Shown here one piece after another: positions 5,914 to 12,322 of a stretch of 12,322 nucleotides of DNA. The notes below the pieces were generated by a model. That model made no database searches. It had not been told where the DNA came from and saw nothing but the letters and a program-made list of their open reading frames with translations. The number at the start of each line of letters is the position of its first letter. Position 1 is the first letter of the stretch. Source of the DNA: Treponema sp. (lineage in GTDB: Bacteria > Spirochaetota > Spirochaetia > Treponematales > Breznakiellaceae); NCBI GenBank assembly GCA_031257695.1, contig JAIROB010000111.1, positions 1-12,322 on the forward strand. The letters are read 5' to 3'. Position numbers and translations under genes: made by a program.

Positions 5914-7976
5914 GGGCTGTCCGGGGCCTGTGCCTTGCGGTGTCCGTTGCCCTGGCTTTGGTTCCCCGCGGCACGGCCCAGGAGAGCGGCGGCATAGGCG
6001 GGGTGGACCGGGACGCGCTGGCGGCCCGGGAGGAGTTCCGCCTGGGGGTGCAGGCCTATAACCGCAGCGCGTTTAACGAAGCTATCCTTTCCTTTGAGCG
6101 GGCGCTTGCCTTTGTGCCCGGTGAACCCCTGGTTCTGGACTGGCTGGGCCGGTCCTACTACCGTTCCGGCATGGAGGACACCGCTCTGCGCCAATGGCGT
6201 TCCGCGGTGGATGCCTACGGATCTTCCAACCCGGAAACCCTGGTTCTCTCCAGCCGCATAGAAACCGTGCGGAACCGCCGCAGCCTTTTTGCCTCCCTTG
6301 ACGAAGATCTCCGCTATGTGGAGGCCGGAGCTTTCCCCAGCGTGGTTGACGGCGTACGGATCTACCGGCAGCCCACCGCGGCGCTGCCCCTGGAGGACGG
6401 CTCGGTCTGGGTGGTGGCCTACGGCAGCAATGAAATTGTGCGGATAGACGTGAACGGCATAGTCCGCGAGCGCCGGCGGGGGCCCCTGGCGGGTTTCGAC
6501 CGGCCCTACGATCTGGTCCGGGGCCTGGACGGAAGGCTCTACCTTTCGGAATTCCGGGGGGGCCGGGTGAGCATCCTCAGTAGCAAGGGGGAATGGCTGG
6601 GCTACATCGGCTCCAAAGGCCGGGAGGAGGGGGAGTTTGTGGGCCCCCAGAACCTCTGCGTTGATGGGGACGGCTACCTGTATGTGGTGGACTACGGCAA
6701 CAGGCGGATCTCCAAGTTTGATCCCGACGGCGCCTTTGTGCTGTCCTTCGGCGGCCGCTCCGGGGAGTTTTCCGGCCTGCTCTCCCCCACGGGCATCGCC
6801 GCCCGGGAGGGCCGGGTGTACGTCGCGGACAGCGCGGCCCGGTGTATCCTCAGCTTCGACCGTAACGGGGAGTACATGGGGGCGCTCATTTCCGGGGGCC
6901 TCCAGGGGCCGGAAAGCCTCGCCCTGCTGGACGACGGCCGCCTCCTCGCCGCGGACGCCAACCGCCTCCTGATCGTCGACCCGGCTTCCGCGCTGATCCG
7001 CGAACTGGGCCTTCTGGGCGGCCCCCGGGTCCGCATTGCCGGGGCAAGGCCGGACGGAAACGGCAATATCATAGCCGCGAACTTTGAGGGCGACGAAGTT
7101 TCGGTGATGACCCCCCTGGACGATATGGCCGCCGGGCTCTTTGTGCAAATAGAGCGGGTCGTGTCGGACAACTTCCCCCGGATCACGGTGGAGATCCAGG
7201 TGCAGGACCGCCGCCGCCGCCCCATAGTCGGGCTGGACGCTCGGAATTTCCTCCTCACCGAGGAGGGCCGTTTCGTGGGGGAACAAAACTTCCTGGGCGC
7301 CGCGTTCCGCTCCGAAACTTCGGATATAGCTATTTTGCTGGACCGCTCCCCTGCCGCGCTGGCCCTGCAGCAGGACATGAACGCCGCGGTGCGGGACATC
7401 CGGGCCGCTCCTTCCCGCATCGTCTCCCTTATTTCCGCGGGGGAACAGCCCCTGCGGGAACGGGTGGAAGGAACCGATCCCTCCCTTGCCGCCCTGAGCG
7501 CTGCCGCCCGGGGAACGGCTTCGTCCTATTCCCTGCGCTGGCGTTTTGACCTGGGCCTCCGCCTAGCCGCCACGGATCTGCTAAACGGCTCCAAAAAGCG
7601 GGGGGTGGTTTTTATCAGTTCCGGGGCGCTGGGCGAACTGGCCTTTGAACGGTACGGCCTCTCCGAACTGGCGGCTTACCTGGCCAACAACAGCGTTGTC
7701 TTTTACGCGGTAATACTGGGAAACAAGTCCCCGGCGGAGGAGCTCCGCTACCTCTGCGACCAGACCGGCGGCCAAATCCTCCCCCTCTACCGTCCCCGGG
7801 GCATAACCGCGGAACTCAGCCGGCTCGGCGCCGCGCCTTCGGGCTCCTACACCCTCAGCTACCGTTCCGCGCTCCCCGCCGATTTCGGCCGCGCCTATCT
7901 CCCGGTGGAAGCCGAGGTCTACCTGATGGAACGCTCCGGCAGGGACGCCACGGGGTACTTCCCGCCTCTGGAATGA
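5910..7976 (+). CDS. Exported TPR / NHL beta-propeller / VWA-like multidomain protein
   Basis: 688 residues from the TTG at 5910-5912, which overlaps the upstream TGA and follows GGGGAAGG. The frame is open back to 5589, but only as a shadow of the TPR gene, and the signal peptide fixes this start. Layout: signal peptide (1-24, hydrophobic VSVALALVP, no lipobox Cys); TPR helices (about 38-102, LGVQAYNRSAFNEAILSFER); an NHL-type beta-propeller (about 152-400) with repeats such as NLCVDGDGYLYVVDYGNRRI and GIAAREGRVYVADSAARCI; a short beta domain (ITVEIQVQDRRRRPIVGLD, 425-443); and a VWA-like domain (about 471-645). The VWA metal site is degenerate: DRSPA at 478-482 instead of DxSxS. It probably acts in the periplasm as a scaffold or sensor with the coupled TPR protein. 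No known function. Confidence 0.82.
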   Translation: MRAVRGLCLAVSVALALVPRGTAQESGGIGGVDRDALAAREEFRLGVQAYNRSAFNEAILSFERALAFVPGEPLVLDWLGRSYYRSGMEDTALRQWRSAVDAYGSSNPETLVLSSRIETVRNRRSLFASLDEDLRYVEAGAFPSVVDGVRIYRQPTAALPLEDGSVWVVAYGSNEIVRIDVNGIVRERRRGPLAGFDRPYDLVRGLDGRLYLSEFRGGRVSILSSKGEWLGYIGSKGREEGEFVGPQNLCVDGDGYLYVVDYGNRRISKFDPDGAFVLSFGGRSGEFSGLLSPTGIAAREGRVYVADSAARCILSFDRNGEYMGALISGGLQGPESLALLDDGRLLAADANRLLIVDPASALIRELGLLGGPRVRIAGARPDGNGNIIAANFEGDEVSVMTPLDDMAAGLFVQIERVVSDNFPRITVEIQVQDRRRRPIVGLDARNFLLTEEGRFVGEQNFLGAAFRSETSDIAILLDRSPAALALQQDMNAAVRDIRAAPSRIVSLISAGEQPLRERVEGTDPSLAALSAAARGTASSYSLRWRFDLGLRLAATDLLNGSKKRGVVFISSGALGELAFERYGLSELAAYLANNSVVFYAVILGNKSPAEELRYLCDQTGGQILPLYRPRGITAELSRLGAAPSGSYTLSYRSALPADFGRAYLPVEAEVYLMERSGRDATGYFPPLE

Positions 7977-7994
7977 TTGGCGATTGCTGTCTGC

Positions 7995-9179
7995 TCATTC
8001 CGGGAACCCGCAACGCTCCACCGCGCTTTCCCGCACCGCCCTTTCGATAAGCTCCCCCAGATCCAGCGCCTCGTAGAGCCTGTTCGCCTCCGCCTTGTCG
8101 CCCCGCAGAACGGGGTGGGCCGGGCTGAAGAGGGCGCAGCAATCCTGATAGGGCAGTATTGACAGTTCGTAGGAGCCTATCTCTTTGGCTTTTTTTATGA
8201 TTGCCCCTTTGTCCCAGCCGATCAGGGGCCGGAGCGCCGGAAGGGTTAAGCGGCTTTCGGCGCAGGCTATGTTTTCTATGGTTTGGCTGGCCACCTGGGA
8301 GAGGCTCTCCCCGGTGATAATACATTTGCTGCGCCGCAGTTTTGCTATTTTTTCCGCGCCCTCCATCATGGCCATGCGGAGCAGCACGGTGGACCAGGTT
8401 TCCGGGGCTTTTTCTTTTATCCGCGTCTGGACGGCGGCGTAGCCCGCGGTGTAAAGCCTGATCCCCATACTGGAACGGCCCACCAGCTCCGCCAGGCGTA
8501 TCGCCTTTTGACGGGCCTCCTCGGAGGTGTAGGGGTAGGCGTGAAAGTGGACCGCGTCTATCTTCATGCCCCGGGAGGCCATCATGTAGCCCGCCACCGG
8601 GGAGTCTATGCCCCCCGACAGGAGGAGCAGGCCCCGCCCGGCGGTTCCCACGGGCAGCCCCCCGGCGCCCCTGCCGCTAAAGCCGTAGACATAGGCCCTT
8701 TCGCGGATCTCCACGGCAATGCTGCCCTGGGGATTGCGGACATCGACCCGGAACTCCGGAATCGCCGCGCTTATGGCGTCCGCGGCCTCGCAGGCTATGT
8801 GGTAGGAGTCCAGGGGAAAGCTCTTGTCGGTGCGGCGGGCGTTGATCTTAAAGCTGCGCGCCCCGCTTTGGAACAGCAGCGCCGCCTCCTCAACGCAGGC
8901 CGCGCACACCGCTTCCACGGTTTTGCCGGCGATCCGGGTTTTCGCCCAGCCGCTTATGCCGAAGAGCCGCCTGAGCGCCCCCTCGACCCTGGGCTCGTCT
9001 TCCGCGGGGCAGCGGATGTAAAAACGGCCGTGCGCGGTTTCTATGCGCGCCCCGCTTAAACGGAGCATATCCCGGATGTTCCGTTTGAGGATCTGTTCAA
9101 AAGCGGCCCGGTTGCCCCCTTTCAGGACGAGTTCTCCCAGCTTTAAAAGATAGGCCGTCCGGTCCCGCGCCGTTTCCAT
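7995..9179 (-). CDS. thiI: tRNA 4-thiouridine synthetase ThiI, rhodanese-less form
   Basis: A 394-residue protein with the two core ThiI parts: an N-terminal ferredoxin-like/THUMP region (about 10-165, starting LLKLGELVLKGGNR, with KINARRTDKSFPLDS at 111-125) and a PP-loop adenylating domain with LLLSGGIDSPVAGYMMASRG at 185-204. ThiI uses ATP and a persulfide to turn U8 of tRNA into 4-thiouridine. The C-terminal rhodanese domain of the E. coli protein is absent, as in Bacillus; the Cys pair in YQDCCALFSPAHP (347-348) covers the PP-loop-domain cysteine. The gene overlaps the stop of the cysteine desulfurase (TGATG), so its sulfur donor is likely that neighbour. It runs toward the VWA gene with an 18-bp gap and no obvious bidirectional terminator. 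Confidence 0.93.
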   Translation of the reverse strand: METARDRTAYLLKLGELVLKGGNRAAFEQILKRNIRDMLRLSGARIETAHGRFYIRCPAEDEPRVEGALRRLFGISGWAKTRIAGKTVEAVCAACVEEAALLFQSGARSFKINARRTDKSFPLDSYHIACEAADAISAAIPEFRVDVRNPQGSIAVEIRERAYVYGFSGRGAGGLPVGTAGRGLLLLSGGIDSPVAGYMMASRGMKIDAVHFHAYPYTSEEARQKAIRLAELVGRSSMGIRLYTAGYAAVQTRIKEKAPETWSTVLLRMAMMEGAEKIAKLRRSKCIITGESLSQVASQTIENIACAESRLTLPALRPLIGWDKGAIIKKAKEIGSYELSILPYQDCCALFSPAHPVLRGDKAEANRLYEALDLGELIERAVRESAVERCGFPE

Positions 9180-10309
9180 CAGAGGATCTCCAGGATGGTT
9201 TTGACGGCGGCGATGAGTTTTTCTATTTCTTCCATGGTAGTAGACCAGCCCTGGGAAATGCGGATCCCCTCAAGGCTTTGCTCAGCGTCTATGCCCATGG
9301 CCAGCAGGACCGGCCGCCGCTGTTCCCGGGAAGAACAGGCGGAGCCGGTGGAAACCGCAAAGCCCCGGTCGTCCAGCGCCCGGACCATCACTTCCCCGGG
9401 GATGTTCCTGAAACCCGCCTGGAGTATCCAGGGGGAAAAATTCCGGTCCTCATCCCCGCGATCAGAGGGGATGAGGAAGCAGCGATCCATGTTCCGCAGG
9501 GCCCGGATGAGCCCCTTCCACCGCTCCGCCGCTGCCTTGTGGTTAGCCGCCGCTTCCCGGGGGCCCGCAAGGCGCTCCATGCAATCCGCCAGAGCGACGG
9601 CTCCGGCTGTGTTTTCCGTGCCCGGACGGATTCCCCCCTCCTGGCCCCCTCCGGCGGTCAAGGCTTTCAGGGGTTTGCGGAGGTAAAGCAGGCCTATGCC
9701 CCGGGGCCCGCCGATTTTGTGGGCGCTGAAGGAAGCGGAGTCTATGCCCCAGCCGGGGATGTCCAGGGGGATCTTCCCCAGCGCCTGCGCCAGATCGGTG
9801 TGCAGATGGACCGGCGCGCCGGGTTTACGCCGCAGAACCCCCGTCAAAGCGCCCAGGTCCGCGGCAGCGCCGGTTTCGTTGTTGATCCCCATGATCGCCG
9901 CAAACCGGGCGCCGGGCATTTTGTCCAGCGCCGCCTCCAGGGTTTTTTCGCTGACCCTGCCGTTTCTTTCCACGGCGATATGCCCCAGGCGTATCCCCAA
10001 CCGTTCCAGGGCCAGGGCGTTTTCGCTGATCGAAGGGTGCTCCGCCGCGCTTATCAGGAGCGGCGCGTTTTCCCGCAAAAGCAGGGATTGCAGGACTAGG
10101 GCGTTGGACTCGGTTCCGCCGGAGGTAAAGCACAGTTCCCCGGGACTGACCCCCAAAACCGCGGCGCAGCGCTCCCGGGCATCCTCCAGGGCCCGGCGGG
10201 CCAAACGGCCCTCAAAGTGGCGGGAGGAAGGGTTGCCGAAGGGCGGGGCAGGGGAGGGGAGATCCAGAGGCCGGGCCGTGGCGGCCCAGTCAAAATAACA
10301 GCGGTCCAT
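9179..10309 (-). CDS. nifS: NifS/IscS-type cysteine desulfurase
   Basis: A 376-residue aminotransferase class V, PLP-dependent enzyme that takes sulfur from cysteine as an enzyme persulfide. Seen in order: YFDWAATARPL at the start, FTSGGTESNALVL (PLP phosphate site), EHPSI (His91 stacking on PLP), HTDLAQALGK (Asp172, Gln175), SFSAHKIGGPRG with the PLP lysine Lys198, and STGSACSSREQ with catalytic Cys325. Usual NNEIG reads NNETG, and usual RxSxG reads RISQGWST. I start at the ATG at 10307-10309, where homology begins, one base after the upstream stop codon; an ATG at 10342 would add 11 residues inside the upstream gene. Neither has a good ribosome site, suggesting coupled translation. Overlap with thiI points to sulfur supply for tRNA thiolation; no iscU/nifU is adjacent. 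Confidence 0.9.
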   Translation of the reverse strand: MDRCYFDWAATARPLDLPSPAPPFGNPSSRHFEGRLARRALEDARERCAAVLGVSPGELCFTSGGTESNALVLQSLLLRENAPLLISAAEHPSISENALALERLGIRLGHIAVERNGRVSEKTLEAALDKMPGARFAAIMGINNETGAAADLGALTGVLRRKPGAPVHLHTDLAQALGKIPLDIPGWGIDSASFSAHKIGGPRGIGLLYLRKPLKALTAGGGQEGGIRPGTENTAGAVALADCMERLAGPREAAANHKAAAERWKGLIRALRNMDRCFLIPSDRGDEDRNFSPWILQAGFRNIPGEVMVRALDDRGFAVSTGSACSSREQRRPVLLAMGIDAEQSLEGIRISQGWSTTMEEIEKLIAAVKTILEIL

Positions 10310-10310
10310 A

Positions 10311-11405
10311 TCAGGAAGGGGAAGCGCGCTTTCGAACCACATGGAGGTTTACAAAATGAATGGCAATAAAAAAGCCCACCGCGGCCACATAGGCTGCGCC
10401 CAGGAAAATCAGGGAGAGGACGCCCTCGAAACGCAGGGACAGGCACACCAAGACCCCCAGCGCTATCTGCAGGGCGTAGAGGGTGCCGTCCACCGCCCTG
10501 GCGTTGAAGCCGAGGTTCATCAACTTGTGGTGTATGTGCAGCTTGTCCGGGTTGTCTATCCGCCGCCTGTCCCTGATGCGCCGCCAGATTGCGGCGAAGG
10601 TGTCGAAAATCGGGATGGCGAGCAGCGCCGCGGCGTACATCAGGGGGAAGCGAGCGGGTTCCCTGCCGGTGTTCATCAGGGGAAGCAGGGCCAGGACGAA
10701 CCCCAAAAACTGGGCTCCCCCGTCGCCCATGAATATCTTTGCCCTGGGAAAGGGCATATTGAAGATCAGAAAACCCGCCAGCGCGACGCCTAGGCAGAGG
10801 CACATAAGGACCATGCCGTTGCCGCCGGGGATAAATGAAAAAATAAGGGCAAAAAACAACGCGGCCAGGGCCGAAACACCCCCCGCGAGGCCGTCCACCC
10901 CATCAATAAGGTTCACCGCGTTGGTAAGCCCCACAATCCAGACAGCCGTCAGGGGGTACCGCAGCCAATTCAGCTCCCCCAGTATGCCCAGGTCGATAAA
11001 GAGGATGCTGTGGAAGGTGTATCCGGGGGCGACGACCATGAACGCCGCTATAATCTGGGTAAACAGTTTGTACCGGGGCGCCATGGGCTTAAAGTCGTCA
11101 AAAACCCCGGAAACAAAGATAAGAACCATGGCGGCTAGGGGAAACAGGAGGGACAGGCGGGTCTCGGCGCCGGGATTAAACCGGGCCGGAAGCCGGGGGA
11201 TAACAAAGGTTATGACAAAACAGGCGCAGATGAACGCCGCGGCAAACCCGGCTCCCCCCAAACGGGGAACATCGCCGGTGTGTATCTTCCGGTCGTCAAT
11301 ACGATCGTACCAGGATTTTTTATGGGACAGAACAAGGACCCGGGCAACCACCACGCAGGAAATGATAAAAGAAATCCCAATCATTACGCCAAAAACAACC
11401 ATCAT
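10311..11405 (-). CDS. wecA: WecA/TagO-type undecaprenyl-phosphate sugar-1-phosphate transferase
   Basis: A polytopic membrane enzyme of 364 residues in the MraY/WecA family, which moves a sugar-1-phosphate (usually GlcNAc-1-P) from a UDP-sugar onto undecaprenyl phosphate to begin a surface glycan. Family motifs: DRKIHTGDVPRLGG near the N-terminus, the Asp pair of GVFDDFKP (103-104), NAVNLIDGVDGLAGG (162-176), KIFMGDGGAQFLG (from 223) and the HIHH motif of KLHIHHKLMNLGF (290-293). The HIHH form favours WecA/TagO over MraY. About ten hydrophobic segments are visible. I start at the ATG at 11403-11405, preceded by GGGAGA about nine bases away; a TTG at 11432 is also in frame. It heads the transcript continuing into nifS and thiI, though the functions look unrelated. 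No other glycan genes are in the window, so the product is unknown. Confidence 0.88.
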   Translation of the reverse strand: MMVVFGVMIGISFIISCVVVARVLVLSHKKSWYDRIDDRKIHTGDVPRLGGAGFAAAFICACFVITFVIPRLPARFNPGAETRLSLLFPLAAMVLIFVSGVFDDFKPMAPRYKLFTQIIAAFMVVAPGYTFHSILFIDLGILGELNWLRYPLTAVWIVGLTNAVNLIDGVDGLAGGVSALAALFFALIFSFIPGGNGMVLMCLCLGVALAGFLIFNMPFPRAKIFMGDGGAQFLGFVLALLPLMNTGREPARFPLMYAAALLAIPIFDTFAAIWRRIRDRRRIDNPDKLHIHHKLMNLGFNARAVDGTLYALQIALGVLVCLSLRFEGVLSLIFLGAAYVAAVGFFIAIHFVNLHVVRKRASPS

Positions 11406-11474
11406 GTCCAACCATCTCCCAAACCAGCCCAATTTATTAAATTTGTTCGAATTACCCTCATACCAGCAGTTTGT

Positions 11475-11503
11475 TATATATCACGGCGGGAAGAATTTGT
11501 CCA
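11475..11503 (-). promoter_or_regulatory. Sigma-70-type promoter of the wecA-nifS-thiI transcript
   Basis: On the minus strand, TGGACA (11503-11498) and TATATA (11480-11475) are separated by exactly 17 bp, about 70 bp before the wecA start. This is the best-matching promoter in the window and is the natural source for the three tightly packed genes. Confidence 0.6.
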
Positions 11504-11519
11504 GTACGGGCATCAGCAA

Positions 11520-11600
11520 TTGTTAAAAAACAGTGATAATGTCCCCTTGTAAAACCAGTAGAAATGTCCCCTCTGGTATAATAACAGGCAGGAGGACAGG
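11520..11600 (+). mobile_element. Left-end region of an insertion sequence
   Basis: The AT-rich stretch before the transposase fragment holds two direct ATGTCCCC motifs, at 11539-11546 and 11564-11571, in the subterminal position where I recall TGTCCCC repeats in related integrase-type elements. The exact end and target duplication cannot be set, because the right end of the element is lost. Confidence 0.45.
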
Positions 11601-11913
11601 ATGGCCGGGAAGTTACCAATGGGACAAAAGGAATTATTGAGGGGAAAGTTGATGGAGATGGTCAAGCAGGGAAAAACCTCTTTGAAAGCGGCGGCGATAG
11701 AGCTGAAGGTGGGTTACCGGCAGGGGAAGCGGATATATGCGGCCTACCTGACGATTGGTTTGAGGGCCGTGGGGCGCGATGCTGTCTGATAACGATGATA
11801 GACGATGCGGCCAATATCCGGCGCGCCCAATTGGTTGAAGGAGAGACAACGGCCGAAAAGACCTGCGGATCCCCCCATGGACCCCCAAACGAAGTCATAG
11901 TGCGTTCCTGCTA
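11601..11913 (+). pseudogene. Transposase remnant (ISNCY/IS1202-like), internal deletion and frame change
   Basis: The first 50 residues from the ATG at 11601 (GGAGG five bases upstream) are an intact helix-turn-helix start: GQKELLRGKLMEMVKQGKTS then LKVGYRQGKRIYAAYL. After Leu50 this frame reads nonsense and stops at 11789. From 11750 a different plus-strand frame gives DDWFEGRGARCCLITMIDDA and then RRAQLVEGETTAE, the start of the DDE integrase core, with the Asp of MIDDA a likely catalytic residue. In full-length relatives roughly 100 residues separate these parts, so an out-of-frame deletion has joined them near 11750. The core ends at about 11853, where the repeat hairpin begins; the remaining codons to the TAA at 11911-11913 are repeat sequence. 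Not functional. Family assignment is from memory of the motif style. Confidence 0.8.
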
Positions 11914-11954
11914 ACCCAACTTGGGTCCATAGGGGGATCCTCAGGTCTTTTCGG
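11853..11954. repeat. Long inverted repeat (32-nt arms, 38-nt loop)
   Basis: The arm at 11853-11884 (from CCGAAAAGACCTGCGG to ATGGACCC) pairs with 11923-11954 (from GGGTCCAT to CAGGTCTTTTCGG) at 30 of 32 positions. As RNA it would form a very stable stem. The right arm belongs to repeat copy 2; the left arm is a second, inverted, partial copy. It abuts the broken transposase. Confidence 0.85.
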
Positions 11955-11979
11955 TTTTGGGATTTTGAATTCGGAATTG
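11910..11979 (+). repeat. Dispersed ~70-bp repeat, copy 2
   Basis: This is the copy, in the opposite orientation, of the segment at 2475-2543. It runs from GCTAACCCAA to ATTTTGAATTCGGAATTG, with about 65 of 70 positions equal. Its end at 11979 is the same terminus as in the 199-bp element and lies 12 bp before the -35 box of the MarR gene. No matching terminus exists on its left side. Confidence 0.85.
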
Positions 11980-11991
11980 TGCCTTAACCCC

Positions 11992-12036
11992 TTGACCTCA
12001 ATTAGTTAAGTGATAATATATATATATACTTAACTA
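11992..12036 (+). promoter_or_regulatory. Promoter and likely auto-operator of the marR gene
   Basis: TTGACC at 11992-11997 and TAATAT at 12014-12019 (16-bp spacer) form a plausible promoter. A perfect inverted repeat, TAGTTAAGT at 12003-12011 and ACTTAACTA at 12028-12036, brackets an alternating AT tract and overlaps the spacer and -10 box. Palindromes of this type just before a MarR gene are usually the site where the dimer represses its own promoter. The 9-bp arms with 16 bp between place the half-site centres about 25 bp apart, wider than the common compact MarR site. Confidence 0.6.
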
Positions 12037-12047
12037 TCGGCGGATAG

Positions 12048-12322
12048 ATGAATTTTATTGAAACCATGAACTATTTCTTTTACCGCTCGTCCCTGGACGA
12101 GCTGCGCTGGATGCAGAAGGAGGACCACAGTTTCGGCCTGTCCTACCACAGCCTGCTCTACCTGAATGTCATCGCCGGCGCCCCGGACTGCACGGTGAGC
12201 CGCCTGGCGGATATGCTGGGGATTACGACCCCGGGCATAACGGAGAAGGTAAACGGGCTTGTGCGAAAGGGGCTGGTGGAAAAGACCCAGAGCCGGGAGG
12301 ACCGCCGCGTTTTCCGGCTTGC
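12048..12322 (+). CDS. MarR-family transcriptional regulator (partial, runs off the window)
   Basis: The first 91 codons of a MarR regulator are present. After an N-terminal dimer helix (MNFIETMNYFFYRSSLDELR) comes the winged helix: LSYHSLLYLNVIAGAPDCTV, the HTH SRLADMLGITTPGITEKVNGLV, and the start of the wing RKGLVEKTQSREDRRVFRL with the family's typical D-R-R. Such proteins are DNA-binding dimers that release DNA on binding a small ligand. The ATG at 12048 follows a weak GGCGGA. The last wing strand and C-terminal helices lie beyond 12322, so the target gene is likely downstream and unseen. The AT-rich palindrome before the start supports autoregulation. Confidence 0.88.
   Translation, partial: MNFIETMNYFFYRSSLDELRWMQKEDHSFGLSYHSLLYLNVIAGAPDCTVSRLADMLGITTPGITEKVNGLVRKGLVEKTQSREDRRVFRL

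Noticed and set aside
5796..7286. A 496-codon open frame on the minus strand.
   Set aside because: It is antisense to the TPR and NHL/VWA genes, shows no recognisable domain, and is rich in the Pro/Gly/Ala/His expected of a GC-rich shadow frame. The plus-strand frame has clear domains.
11592..11898. Minus-strand ORFs over the transposase remnant.
   Set aside because: They are antisense to a readable transposase fragment and end inside the repeat; no domain is seen.
1..12322. tRNA, rRNA or CRISPR arrays.
   Set aside because: I saw no tRNA-like cloverleaf, rRNA stretch or regularly spaced direct repeats on reading; a covariance-model scan was not possible here.

Overview
This is a gene-dense, GC-rich bacterial window with short intergenic gaps, overlapping genes and several TTG starts. 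The housekeeping genes are ordinary. The mix (a spirochaete-like galactokinase, TPR and NHL/VWA periplasmic proteins, a 4HBT thioesterase after leuCD, a WecA-NifS-ThiI cluster) reads to me like a Treponema-type spirochaete, perhaps one of the high-GC free-living or gut species. That assignment is inference from remembered protein style; no rRNA or other marker is present.

Layout. (1) Positions 1-1081, plus strand: the end of leuC, then leuD, then a 4HBT acyl-CoA thioesterase. (2) 1082-1731: about 650 bp of decayed DNA with a minus-strand ABC-exporter ATPase remnant (no intact Walker A, no C-terminus) and possibly the start of a dead AAA-type ATPase. (3) 1732-2427, minus: an uncharacterised protein with a D...ExQ nuclease-like core and a C-terminal winged helix. 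(4) 2473-2671: a 199-bp MITE-like element with perfect 19-bp terminal inverted repeats. (5) 2719-7976, plus: a purine phosphoribosyltransferase overlapping rnhB, then a galactokinase-family GHMP kinase, then a TPR protein overlapping an exported TPR/NHL/VWA protein. (6) 7995-11405, minus: thiI, a NifS-type cysteine desulfurase and a WecA/TagO-type sugar-phosphate transferase, transcribed as wecA-nifS-thiI from a good promoter at 11475-11503. (7) 11520-11979: mobile-element wreckage, namely the left end of an insertion sequence with an internally deleted transposase, cut into by a second copy of the 70-bp repeat that ends the element at 2473-2671, here part of a long hairpin. (8) 11992-12322, plus: a MarR-family regulator (runs off the window) whose promoter carries a perfect inverted repeat, a likely auto-operator.

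How genes work together. LeuC and LeuD form isopropylmalate isomerase for leucine synthesis. The cysteine desulfurase and the rhodanese-less ThiI probably act as a sulfur relay for 4-thiouridine in tRNA. The TPR and TPR/NHL/VWA genes are translationally coupled and may form a cell-envelope unit. I do not see a complete new defence or mobile system. The least explained items are the dispersed repeat and its hairpin, and the nuclease-like protein at 1732-2427.
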